Source of the DNA: CAZSCF01 sp964547585
GTDB taxonomy: Bacteria > Patescibacteriota > Minisyncoccia > Moranbacterales > UBA2206
DNA: 64,000 nt
Direction: 5' to 3'
NCBI GenBank assembly: GCA_964547585.1
Contig: CAZJOI010000001.1
Span: 62,001 to 126,000, forward strand
Shown: positions 56,641-64,000 of the stretch, piece by piece
How positions within the stretch are numbered: position 1 is the stretch's first letter
Layout of the letters: the number at the start of each line of letters is the position of its first letter
The notes under the pieces: generated by a model
The model's input: only the letters and a program-made list of their open reading frames with translations
What the model was told of the DNA's origin: nothing
Database searches by the model: none
Program-made: the position numbers and the translations under genes

Positions 56641-57171
56641 ATGAGTGAAACAAAAAAGGCTAGAAATTCTCGGTTATCTTGGGATGAAACTTTTATGAGC
56701 TTGGCGCTCTTGGTGTCCCAGCGAACTGCCTGCAAATTTCATACAGCCGGAGTGGTGATGGTGGATAATCACAAAAGAATCGTTTCTATGGGCTACAATG
56801 GTCCAACTGAAGGGGATGTGCATTGTGTCGAAGTGGGATGTGCCAAGGTGGATGGAGATCCAGTCACGAAGAAACTAAAAAGGTGTCGAGGAGCTCATGC
56901 GGAAATTAATGCCCTCATGAATTCCCAAGATACCAAAAGACTGCAAGGAGCAACTGTCTATACTTCGCTTTTTCCTTGCTATGATTGTGTAAAAGCCTTG
57001 AATAATGCTGGCATCAAAGAGATTGTTTACTTTGAAGAATATGAAAGAATAAAAACGGGTGGAGAACAAAAAGAAGAAGAAAATGAAGCCCGTGAACTTC
57101 TGGAGATGCGTGGTATAACAATCAGACAATATACTCCGAAAATTGCGGCGGAACTGCAGAAACTTTGTTGA
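56641..57171 (+). CDS. dCMP deaminase
   Basis: Converts dCMP to dUMP. Zinc site H86-A-E88 (RGAHAEINAL) with PCYDC (C113, C116). An additional zinc-type CVEVGC segment near 62-67. 176 residues, similar to the ComEB/dCMP deaminase family. Supplies dUMP to the next gene, thyA. Confidence 0.93.
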   Translation: MSETKKARNSRLSWDETFMSLALLVSQRTACKFHTAGVVMVDNHKRIVSMGYNGPTEGDVHCVEVGCAKVDGDPVTKKLKRCRGAHAEINALMNSQDTKRLQGATVYTSLFPCYDCVKALNNAGIKEIVYFEEYERIKTGGEQKEEENEARELLEMRGITIRQYTPKIAAELQKLC

Positions 57172-57195
57172 TAATTCGTTATTCTTTTTAAAAAT

Positions 57196-58203
57196 ATGGA
57201 AAACCAAAAAAAACACCCAGAATATCAATATTTAGATTTGCTTCAGGAGATAATGGAAAAGGGAAGTGATAAGGAACTTTTTTTTACTCCTGAGGTTTTG
57301 GCGGAATATGAAAAGAAGGGAGAAAAAGCGCCATATATTCGTTCCGTTTTTGGACGCCAGATTAGGTTTGATTTGAAAGAAGGCTTTCCATTACTTACAA
57401 CTAAGAAAGTATTTTTTAGGGGTATTTTACATGAACTTATTTGGTTTTTGAAAGGAGATACTAACATCAAATATTTAGTAGACAATGATGTACACATCTG
57501 GGATGAATGGGCTTGGAAAAGATATCATAAACACTGCTTAGAAAAAGAACCAGAGAAAGACATGGAGCAAAAAGCTTTTATTGCCAAAATTAAAGAGCTT
57601 CCAGCTTCTGATCCGTTTGTGAAAGAATGGGGTGATTTGATTATGGTTTATGGCCGAATGTGGAGAAGATGGCCAGCTTCTGACGGTCGAGAAATTGATC
57701 AACTCGGTTGGGTAATTGAGGGTCTCAAAACTAAACCCTTTAGAAAATCCTATGTAGTTTCAGCTTGGAATCCAGATTTTATTTATGCCATGGCTTCCAA
57801 GGGCAATGCCAACGAGGTTCCGCCATTTTGTCACACAATGTTTCAATTTTCCGTAACTGATGGTGATAAATTGAACCTAGGGATGTATCAAAGAAGTGCC
57901 GATGTCTTTTTGGGAGTGCCGTTTAATATTGCGAGCTATGCTCTGCTTTTGCAGATGGTGGCGCAAGTAACAGGACTGCGAGCAGGAGAATTTGTGCATA
58001 CTTTTGGCGATGTGCATTCCTATTCCAATCACTTTGATCAGGTGAAAGAACAGTTGAGTCGAGATCCAAAGCCATTTCCTAAAGTTTTGCTAAATCCAGA
58101 TATTAAAAATATTGATGATTTCAGATTTGAAGATGTGACTTTGGAAAATTATGAATCACATCCAGCCATCAAAGCCGAGATCGCTAATATCGGAGGATTT
58201 TAA
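57196..58203 (+). CDS. thyA: Thymidylate synthase
   Basis: dUMP to dTMP using methylene-tetrahydrofolate. Catalytic C212 in VPPFCHTMFQF, QRSADVFLGVPFNIASYALL, and FGDVHSYSNH. 335 residues; an insertion of about 40 residues around 105-150 makes it longer than E. coli ThyA (264). Next gene is folA, which regenerates tetrahydrofolate. Confidence 0.95.
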   Translation: MENQKKHPEYQYLDLLQEIMEKGSDKELFFTPEVLAEYEKKGEKAPYIRSVFGRQIRFDLKEGFPLLTTKKVFFRGILHELIWFLKGDTNIKYLVDNDVHIWDEWAWKRYHKHCLEKEPEKDMEQKAFIAKIKELPASDPFVKEWGDLIMVYGRMWRRWPASDGREIDQLGWVIEGLKTKPFRKSYVVSAWNPDFIYAMASKGNANEVPPFCHTMFQFSVTDGDKLNLGMYQRSADVFLGVPFNIASYALLLQMVAQVTGLRAGEFVHTFGDVHSYSNHFDQVKEQLSRDPKPFPKVLLNPDIKNIDDFRFEDVTLENYESHPAIKAEIANIGGF

Positions 58204-58240
58204 AAGCTATCTAAAAAACAGCTAATAATTTAGATATTTT

Positions 58241-58714
58241 ATGATTTCAATTATTGTAGTTATCGGAAAAAACAGAGCCATCGGAAGAAAAAACCAGTTA
58301 CTTTGGAATATTCCAGAAGATATGGCACATTTTAAAAAAATAACTTCCGGCCATGTGGTTATTATGGGCGAGAAGACATTTCTATCCATTGGCCGACCCC
58401 TCGCTAACAGAAAGAATATTGTGGTTACATTGGATAAAAATTTTCAAGCCGAAGGAGTAGAAATCAGACATTCACTGGAAGAAGTTTTGCAAGAATCCAA
58501 ACAAAAAGAAGAAGAGGTTTTTGTTATCGGAGGTGGACAGATATATAATTTATCATTACCCTTTGCTGATAAGTTATATCTAACAGTAGTCGACGATGTG
58601 CCAGACGATGCTGATACTTTTTTTTCGGATTATTCGGAATTTAAAAATATTATCAAGGAAGAAAAATGTGACAATGGGCAATATAGGTTTTCTTTTTTAG
58701 AATTAAAAAAATAA
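58241..58714 (+). CDS. folA: Dihydrofolate reductase
   Basis: MISIIVVIGKNRAIGRKNQLLWNIPEDMAHFK, VVIMGEKTFLSIGRPL and VFVIGGGQIYN are standard DHFR motifs. 157 residues. Placed after thyA, as the folate partner of that reaction. Confidence 0.95.
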   Translation: MISIIVVIGKNRAIGRKNQLLWNIPEDMAHFKKITSGHVVIMGEKTFLSIGRPLANRKNIVVTLDKNFQAEGVEIRHSLEEVLQESKQKEEEVFVIGGGQIYNLSLPFADKLYLTVVDDVPDDADTFFSDYSEFKNIIKEEKCDNGQYRFSFLELKK

Positions 58715-58715
58715 T

Positions 58716-59264
58716 ATGATACTAGGCATAAAAGAGCTGCATAAATTAGTTGATGAACGAAAATTGGTTGAAAATCTTTGCGATCGGGAAATTAATAATC
58801 CTGAAGGTGCTGGCTTTGACTTGAGGCTGGGAGAGGTTTATGAACTTTTAGGAGATGGATTTTTGGGGGTAGAAGAAAGACAGACGCCAGAAATAAAGCT
58901 CTTGGCTAAATATGATTCAGAAAAAATAGACGATGATAATTTTTTTATTTTCGAACCCGGGAAATATTATTTGGTCAAAACAATCGAAAAAGTTAATCTA
59001 CCAGTAAATCTATCAGGTATAATTTTCCCCAGAACTACGATGTTTCGCTCAGGCTTGGGACTTTTCAATGGCGTAGTTCAACCGGGTTATTCAGGTGAAT
59101 TGACTTTTGGTGTTTGCAATTTGGGTCAAAGCAAGATAAAAATATCCTTTAGCGCCCGTGTGGTACATATTACTTTTCATGAAGTTTTAGGAGAAGGTAA
59201 CCAGTATCGTGGACAATGGCAAGGTGGTAGAGTGGCAACTGGAGGAAAAGAAGTGCAAATCTAA
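58716..59264 (+). CDS. dCTP deaminase / dUTPase family protein
   Basis: Trimeric dUTPase-fold protein of 182 residues. GAGFDLRLGEVYEL, GIIFPRTTMFRSGLGLFNG and VVQPGYSGELTFGV give the family core. Exact activity (dCTP deaminase, dUTPase or both) cannot be decided. It begins 1 nt after folA, so translational coupling is likely. Confidence 0.88.
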   Translation: MILGIKELHKLVDERKLVENLCDREINNPEGAGFDLRLGEVYELLGDGFLGVEERQTPEIKLLAKYDSEKIDDDNFFIFEPGKYYLVKTIEKVNLPVNLSGIIFPRTTMFRSGLGLFNGVVQPGYSGELTFGVCNLGQSKIKISFSARVVHITFHEVLGEGNQYRGQWQGGRVATGGKEVQI

Positions 59265-59279
59265 ATCAGAAAAATCAAT

Positions 59280-59867
59280 ATGAAGAGAGGTAAATTCATT
59301 GTTATATATGGGATTAATAATTTGGGCAAAAGCACCCAAGCCAAGCTTTTGGTTAGGGCGATTAAAAAAGCTGGGAAAAAGGCGGAATACATCAAATATC
59401 CCATATATGATTCAGAGCCAGCTGGTAAGCTAATCAATGAATATCTGCGCAAAGGTAATCCGCAAAAATTTACTCCGCGGGAATTTCAATTATTGCATTT
59501 TATTGATAGAAAAAAACATGAAGAAATTTTGAAAAATAAACTGGCCAAAGGCATAAATATTATAGCCGAAGATTATTTTGGAACAGCGATGGCTTGGGGT
59601 CTGGCCACTGGAGTGGATTTGAGATTTCTGGAATATTTGAATGGTTTTATTTTGAAAGAGGATGTGGCGTTTTTTCTGGATGGAAAAAGATTTCGAGAGG
59701 CAGAGGAAAAAAATCATAAACATGAGGAAAATGAAAAATTAATGGAAAAAGCCAGAAAGGCCCATTTGAAGATTGGCAAAAAGTACGATTGGCAAAAAAT
59801 TGATGTGAGCTTGCCGCTTGAGAGAAAACACGAGATTATTTGGAGAAAAGTAAGAGGTATATTGTAA
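59280..59867 (+). CDS. tmk: Thymidylate kinase-like protein
   Basis: P-loop YGINNLGKSTQAKLL near residues 10-24, YPIYDSEPAGKLINEYL, AEDYFGTAMAWG and FLDGKRFREAEE fit dTMP kinase. 195 residues. It completes the route dCMP to dUMP to dTMP to dTDP encoded in this operon. Confidence 0.85.
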   Translation: MKRGKFIVIYGINNLGKSTQAKLLVRAIKKAGKKAEYIKYPIYDSEPAGKLINEYLRKGNPQKFTPREFQLLHFIDRKKHEEILKNKLAKGINIIAEDYFGTAMAWGLATGVDLRFLEYLNGFILKEDVAFFLDGKRFREAEEKNHKHEENEKLMEKARKAHLKIGKKYDWQKIDVSLPLERKHEIIWRKVRGIL

Positions 59868-59899
59868 GTGGTTATATTTTATTTTTATATTTTCTTAAA

Positions 59900-59909
59900 N
59901 NNNNNNNNN
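59900..59909. other. Assembly gap (10 N)
   Basis: Placeholder gap inside an AT-rich intergenic region that includes a long inverted repeat. Confidence 0.9.
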
Positions 59910-59941
59910 GAAAGGTGAAGGAGATTCTTTAGAATGTATTT

Positions 59942-60090
59942 TTCATTCTTATATTTTTTTAAAATTGCTCGGGCGTTATTTTATAGCAAAAAATGTTTGA
60001 TTGTTGCTACGTGCGTGTAAGGCGAATTAAAATAAAAACATTTTTTGATAAAATAACTATCCCTCGAAAATTTTAAAAAAATATAAAAAT
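59942..60090. repeat. Long imperfect inverted repeat before gatB
   Basis: About 55-nt arms (59942-59998 and 60036-60090) around a centre containing GTGTAAGGCGAATT. The inner part CAAAAAATGTTT/AAACATTTTTTG (59987-59998, 60036-60047) is perfect, as is TTATTTTAT/ATAAAATAA. It ends about 50 nt before gatB. Confidence 0.65.
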
Positions 60091-60141
60091 AAAATTTATA
60101 ATAACATACAATATAGATCTCGGGTTTATATTTTATGTTCT

Positions 60142-61617
60142 ATGTTTATGAATAAATATACCCCAGTTATCGGCATGGAAATCCATGTTGAACTAAAAAC
60201 TAAATCGAAAATGTTTTGTGCTTGTAAGAATGATTTGGATTTGGATAAAGAACCTAATGTTAATATTTGTCCGGTTTGTACAGGACAACCGGGCACTTTA
60301 CCTGTGCCGAATGCGGAAGCAGTCAACTTTGTGCAAATGGCTGGTTTGGCTCTGGGTTGTAATTTGAGACAGGAATCAAAATTTGATCGAAAAAATTACT
60401 TTTATCCTGATATCCCCAAAGGTTACCAGATTTCTCAATATGATCAACCACTTTGCGAAAATGGAAAAGTAAAAATTGACGGGAAAGAAGTAGGCATCAC
60501 TAGAATCCATTTGGAAGAGGATACTGGTAAATTAGTGCATCCAAAGGGAGTGGATTATTCGTTGGTAGATTTTAATCGCGCGGGCGTACCACTCATGGAG
60601 CTGGTAACTGAACCGGATATTGAAAATGGAAAAGAGGCACGTCTTTTTTGCCAAAAATTGCAGCAAATTTTTCGCTATTTGGAAATATCTGATGCGGATA
60701 TGGAAAAAGGACAAATGCGTTGTGAGGTTAATATTTCTCTTTGTACAAAAGGCTCGGACAAACTAAGCGGAACTAAGGTTGAAGTTAAAAATATTAATTC
60801 ATTCAAGTTTGTTGAAAAAGCAATTGACTATGAGATTGAAAGACAAACAACGCTTCTGGAAAAAGGTGAAAAAATTGTTCAGGAAACCCGAGGTTATGAC
60901 AGTAATCGAAGTGCTACTGTCTCGCAAAGAAAAAAAGAATCAGCCCATGATTATCGATATTTTCCAGAGCCGGATATTCCTCCCATGAATTTTTCTGATG
61001 AATATATTGAAAATATTAAGAAACATTTACCAGAACTTCCAGCAGAAAAAAAAGAAAGATTTGTTGCAGAATATGGGGTATCCGGAGAAAATGCTGAAGT
61101 TATTATTAGTGATAAAAATTTGGCACAATATTTTGAGGAAGTTGTCTCAGAAATAAAGGAAAAATTGAATTGTGATGAATTTGAAGTTGAAGAAAAAAAG
61201 TGTTTGAAGTTGGCTTCCAACTATATTGTGAGTGAGCTGCAAAAGCATTTGGTCAAAAATAATGAAAATATAAAGCAGGTAAAAATAACGCCAGAAAACT
61301 ACGCGGAATTAGTGGCGATTATTGCTAGTGGTAAAATAAATTCCAGTGCGGCCCAAACTGTTTTGGAAGAAATGTATCGAACGGGTGGTGATCCCTCTCA
61401 AATTATTGAAGAAAAAGGCTTACTTCAAGTTGACAATGAAAATGAGTTATCCTCAATTATTCAGGAAGTCATTGACAAAAATGAAAAATCGGCACAGGAT
61501 TATAGGGGAGGGAAAAGCAAGGCTTTGCAGTTCTTGGTCGGCCAAGTAATGGTGGCAACGAAAGGCAAAGCCAATCCGGAAATGGCGAGAAAAATATTAA
61601 CAGAAAAATTAAAATAA
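60142..61617 (+). CDS. gatB: Asp-tRNA(Asn)/Glu-tRNA(Gln) amidotransferase subunit B
   Basis: Binds and activates mischarged tRNA for amidation. PVIGMEIHVELKTKSKMFC, NVNICPVCTGQPGTLPVPN, RKNYFYPDIPKGYQISQYD, DFNRAGVPLMELVTEPDI and the C-terminal YqeY-like domain. 491 residues, complete. The start could be 60142 or the ATG at 60148. gatA and gatC are not in the window. Confidence 0.97.
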   Translation: MFMNKYTPVIGMEIHVELKTKSKMFCACKNDLDLDKEPNVNICPVCTGQPGTLPVPNAEAVNFVQMAGLALGCNLRQESKFDRKNYFYPDIPKGYQISQYDQPLCENGKVKIDGKEVGITRIHLEEDTGKLVHPKGVDYSLVDFNRAGVPLMELVTEPDIENGKEARLFCQKLQQIFRYLEISDADMEKGQMRCEVNISLCTKGSDKLSGTKVEVKNINSFKFVEKAIDYEIERQTTLLEKGEKIVQETRGYDSNRSATVSQRKKESAHDYRYFPEPDIPPMNFSDEYIENIKKHLPELPAEKKERFVAEYGVSGENAEVIISDKNLAQYFEEVVSEIKEKLNCDEFEVEEKKCLKLASNYIVSELQKHLVKNNENIKQVKITPENYAELVAIIASGKINSSAAQTVLEEMYRTGGDPSQIIEEKGLLQVDNENELSSIIQEVIDKNEKSAQDYRGGKSKALQFLVGQVMVATKGKANPEMARKILTEKLK

Positions 61618-61650
61618 AATAAAAGAAAGTTCTTCAAAAAGGAGGTTGCT

Positions 61651-61980
61651 ATGACTTTTAGGGGGGCTGAAATTGGTGCGACTGTTGATGAAAAGTCTCG
61701 CTTAATAATACCCAAGGAGATTGTTGAAACCAAGGGTATTAGAAAATTCGTAGAGATTGTTAATAGCGAGGTGGGAGGGCATCTGATTACCAGGGTTTAT
61801 TATCATGATTCTGGAATCGACAGGGCTCTCAGAGTAAAAATCAGTAAAAACGGAAGTAGTTTCAGAATAACTCTGGTTAAATCAATCAGAGAGAGATCAT
61901 TTTCCTTCTTTTACGGCAATCATGTCATGGTTGTTGATAAGGGTAGGTATTTGGAAATTCTTCCTTGGCCAGCTTGTTAA
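61651..61980 (+). CDS. Small protein with AbrB/SpoVT-like N-terminus
   Basis: A 109-residue protein. The N-terminus ATVDEKSRLIIPKEIVE resembles the swapped-hairpin AbrB/SpoVT DNA-binding motif (VDEKGRIVIPKE pattern). The rest is not recognised. It has an AAAGGAGG SD 5 nt from the ATG and a strong terminator, in the style of the other SD-bearing single genes. A DNA-binding regulator is plausible. Confidence 0.6.
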   Translation: MTFRGAEIGATVDEKSRLIIPKEIVETKGIRKFVEIVNSEVGGHLITRVYYHDSGIDRALRVKISKNGSSFRITLVKSIRERSFSFFYGNHVMVVDKGRYLEILPWPAC

Positions 61981-61983
61981 AAC

Positions 61984-62020
61984 GGGATGTTGGAAAATTT
62001 TTTCCGACATCCCTGTTTTA
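61984..62020 (+). terminator. Intrinsic terminator
   Basis: GGGATGTTGGAAAA pairs with TTTTCCGACATCCC with one G-T and a tiny loop; TGTTTTATTTT follows. It lies directly before the convergent miaA end. Confidence 0.85.
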
Positions 62021-62938
62021 TTTTAAAAATTTTTGTATCAATGTATGGACTTCCTTTGCGTTTTTGGTCCACTTTATTCTTTTGTCTTTTTGAAACCAAG
62101 TCATTTGGCGCTTGGCATAATCTTTTTCTGCCAAATAAACTTTTTCAAATAGCTCTTCTCTACTTATTTTTTTTTGAAAATAAAGTGTAATCCAATAGTA
62201 TCCCAAGCCAAAAGATTGAATTTTTTTCCAACTCAGTTTATGATTTTTGTGTAGTTTTTCAACTTCATCTATCATTCCCTGTTGGAAACGATTTGTTAGG
62301 CGTTTTTGGATATTGCTTTGTAATTTTTCTTTTGGAACATCAATGCCTATTTGCAAAAAATCATATTTTATTTTGTTGTTGCTTGGGTTAGGAACTTTAC
62401 CGATAGTTTTGCATATTTCAATGGCACGGATTAAGCGTACTTTGTTTTTAGTATCAATACTTTTGATTCTTTCTGAATCAAGCTTTTTGAGCATCTGGAA
62501 AAGTTCTGATGCTGATTTTTTGTTTAGTGTGTTGCGTAATTTCTGATTAGGTTTTACTTCTGGGAAATTTACATTATCAACAATCGCCTTTATCCAAAAA
62601 CCAGTCCCGCCGCAAATGATGGGCAATTTATTTTTTTGCAAAATATCTTTAATTATCTTTTCTGCCCTTTTTTTGAATTGAGCGGCATTAAAAGTGGATT
62701 TTGGACTAACAATATCCAGCATATGATGCGTGGCTAGTTTTTGCTCGGCTTTGGTAATTTTGCCTGTTCCAATGTTCATTTCGCGATAAACCTGTCGGCT
62801 GTCAGCCGAAATTATCTCTCCATTGTATTTTTGGGCAACCTCAATAGCCAAATCAGATTTGCCTGAAGATGTTGGACCCAAGATAACTATTATCTTACTT
62901 CTCTCTGCCTCTATGGAAGGCAAGCCTCTAGATTCCAT
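62018..62938 (-). CDS. miaA: tRNA dimethylallyltransferase
   Basis: Adds dimethylallyl to A37 of tRNAs reading U-starting codons. P-loop VILGPTSSGKSDLA near residues 18-31, ISADSRQVYREMNIGTGK and GGTGFWIKAIVD. 306 residues. It overlaps the end of miaB by 28 nt; MiaB acts on the product of MiaA, so the pair is a functional unit. Confidence 0.95.
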   Translation of the reverse strand: MESRGLPSIEAERSKIIVILGPTSSGKSDLAIEVAQKYNGEIISADSRQVYREMNIGTGKITKAEQKLATHHMLDIVSPKSTFNAAQFKKRAEKIIKDILQKNKLPIICGGTGFWIKAIVDNVNFPEVKPNQKLRNTLNKKSASELFQMLKKLDSERIKSIDTKNKVRLIRAIEICKTIGKVPNPSNNKIKYDFLQIGIDVPKEKLQSNIQKRLTNRFQQGMIDEVEKLHKNHKLSWKKIQSFGLGYYWITLYFQKKISREELFEKVYLAEKDYAKRQMTWFQKDKRIKWTKNAKEVHTLIQKFLK

Positions 62939-64000
62939 ATATTAGCTTTAATTATTTTTACTTTAACTATTTTACCAACTAGGTTTTTTTTGTCTGATGT
63001 GAGTTTAACATTTTTTATAGTGCGGGTATGACCAAAATAGAGGCCGTTTTTTTCTTTTTCAATCAAAACTTCCATTATTTTACCCACATATTTTTTGTTG
63101 TTTTCGAAAGCTGTTTTTTTGAGAATCTCATTGAGCCAATTTTCTCTTCTGACTTTTTCTTTTTTGGAGACAGAATCTTTTATTTGGAAAGCTGCAGTTC
63201 CTGGGCGAGGGGAATACTGGCCAAAAAAAATCATATCGTAATCAACTTTTTTCATAATTTCCGCCGATTGCAAAAATTGTTTTTTGGTTTCGCTGGGAAA
63301 GCCAACAATAATATCTGAAGTAATGGAATATAGTTTTTCAGGTTTATTTTTTTTGAAACTGTTTTTAATTTTTTTAATCAAATCCAGATAATGTTTAGCA
63401 GTATAGTTACGGTTCATTTTTTTCAAGATTTTGTCGTTGCCAGCCTGGATAGGCAAGTGGACGAATTCACAAGCCTTTTTGAGCTTGGTGGTGGTTTCAA
63501 TGAGATCGGAAGAAAAATCCTTCGGGTGGCTACTGATAAAACTGATCCAGAAATTGCCTGAAATGGAATTTATTTTTTTGAGAAGTTTGGAAAAATTTAT
63601 GTTATTGTCTTTATATGAATTGACGTTTTGTCCGAGTAAAACAATTTCCTTGTAACCTTTTTTGATTAAACTTTCAACTTCTTTGAGTATTTCAGTGGCT
63701 GGACGTGAAACTTCTCTGCCACGAGCATAGGGGACAACGCAATAGGAACAAAAATTATTGCAGCCGGTCATGATAGGGACGTGGGCGGTAAATTTTGAGT
63801 TGAATTTAGGCTGAACGGATAAATAATAATATTTGTTTTTGTTACAGTATTTTCGATTTACGATTTTCGATTTACGATTTTTTAAATTTTCAATTATCCA
63901 ATTTTCGAGAATCTTAAAATCATTGATAGGAAAAAATAAATCAACTTTGTTCTTTAGTCTTCTTTGTACATCTTTTCTATTCGCCAGACATCCCGTTAGA
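62911..64000 (-). CDS. miaB: tRNA-2-methylthio-N6-dimethylallyladenosine synthase, 5' end outside the window
   Basis: Radical SAM methylthiotransferase. The radical SAM cluster is in TGCNNFCSYCVVPYARGRE, and the C-terminal TRAM domain runs to the stop at 62911. Reading past the ATG at 63771 on the - strand stays open to the window end. It includes TGCLANRKDVQRRL, the last part of the UPF0004 domain with its third Cys, so the gene continues beyond 64000 and 63771 is not the start. The segment about 63840-63900 encodes Lys/Asn-rich sequence from a small repeat. Confidence 0.94.
   Translation of the reverse strand, partial: LTGCLANRKDVQRRLKNKVDLFFPINDFKILENWIIENLKNRKSKIVNRKYCNKNKYYYLSVQPKFNSKFTAHVPIMTGCNNFCSYCVVPYARGREVSRPATEILKEVESLIKKGYKEIVLLGQNVNSYKDNNINFSKLLKKINSISGNFWISFISSHPKDFSSDLIETTTKLKKACEFVHLPIQAGNDKILKKMNRNYTAKHYLDLIKKIKNSFKKNKPEKLYSITSDIIVGFPSETKKQFLQSAEIMKKVDYDMIFFGQYSPRPGTAAFQIKDSVSKKEKVRRENWLNEILKKTAFENNKKYVGKIMEVLIEKEKNGLYFGHTRTIKNVKLTSDKKNLVGKIVKVKIIKANIWNLEACLP

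Noticed and set aside
63769..63771. ATG at 63771 as the start of miaB
   Set aside because: The frame stays open upstream and encodes the end of the UPF0004 domain, including its third Cys; the gene continues past the window.

Overview
AT-rich sequence carrying compact, mostly co-directional (+ strand) genes. The organism is almost certainly a member of the candidate phyla radiation (Patescibacteria), most likely the Parcubacteria side of it. The S10-spc gene run goes straight from rpsE to rplO with no rpmD (L30), thrS lacks the TGS domain, ComEC is split into separate membrane and metallo-beta-lactamase genes, and most core genes lack a Shine-Dalgarno sequence. TGA is used as a stop (for example the genes ending at 1371, 14204 and 42698), so this is code 11 and not the Gracilibacteria code. 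The Parcubacteria placement is inference from gene content. The window is a scaffold with three 10-N gaps (52856, 54234, 59900).

Layout. 0-6.3 kb: nrdG, a YggU-family gene, split comEC, ndk, tsaC, rpmB (-) and a site-2 protease. 6.3-9.5 kb: rpsL-rpsG-fusA. 9.5-28.2 kb: an accessory stretch that separates fusA from tuf. It holds an acidic secreted protein, ispG, an SAHH-like/Nudix fusion, an aspartoacylase-like gene (-), a candidate RiPP precursor with a radical SAM/SPASM maturase, thrS, a HAD protein, an MTA/SAH deaminase-like gene (-), a SpeD-SpeE fusion, an unknown membrane protein, a SET-domain protein, an orphan histidine kinase, RhuM, Nudix and small unknown genes. 28.2-42.7 kb: tuf, rpsJ, the S10-spc ribosomal genes, secY, adk, map. 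42.7-52.2 kb: ruvX, a glycosyltransferase, galT, DedA, tpiA-fba-gap, a D-aminoacylase-like gene, murD. 52.2-55.1 kb: a disturbed tRNA cluster, a GIY-YIG gene, secE-nusG-rplK-rplA. 55.1-59.9 kb: two P-loop kinases, then a dTMP supply operon (dCMP deaminase, thyA, folA, dcd-like, tmk). 60-64 kb: gatB, an AbrB-like gene, miaA and miaB (-).

The strongest unexplained signal is regulatory. An element of about 150 nt directly precedes rplC, rplD, rpsE, galT and rplK (and, truncated, secY). It has a long-range outer stem, an internal hairpin, and a last hairpin whose 3' arm contains the start codon. The arms differ between copies but stay complementary, which looks like covariation in a structured leader. 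Many other SD-less genes (nrdG, comEC MBL gene, tsaC, RhuM, rplP, two kinases, gatB) also have an inverted repeat ending at or just before the start. A second, contrasting class of genes (1051, 13467, 22347, 27928, 43123, 61651) has purine-rich SD sequences, and several of these have consensus promoters and terminators, some from a recurring terminator-promoter cassette. A second notable signal is the 34-residue Cys-containing peptide gene upstream of the SPASM radical SAM enzyme, which shares such a cassette.
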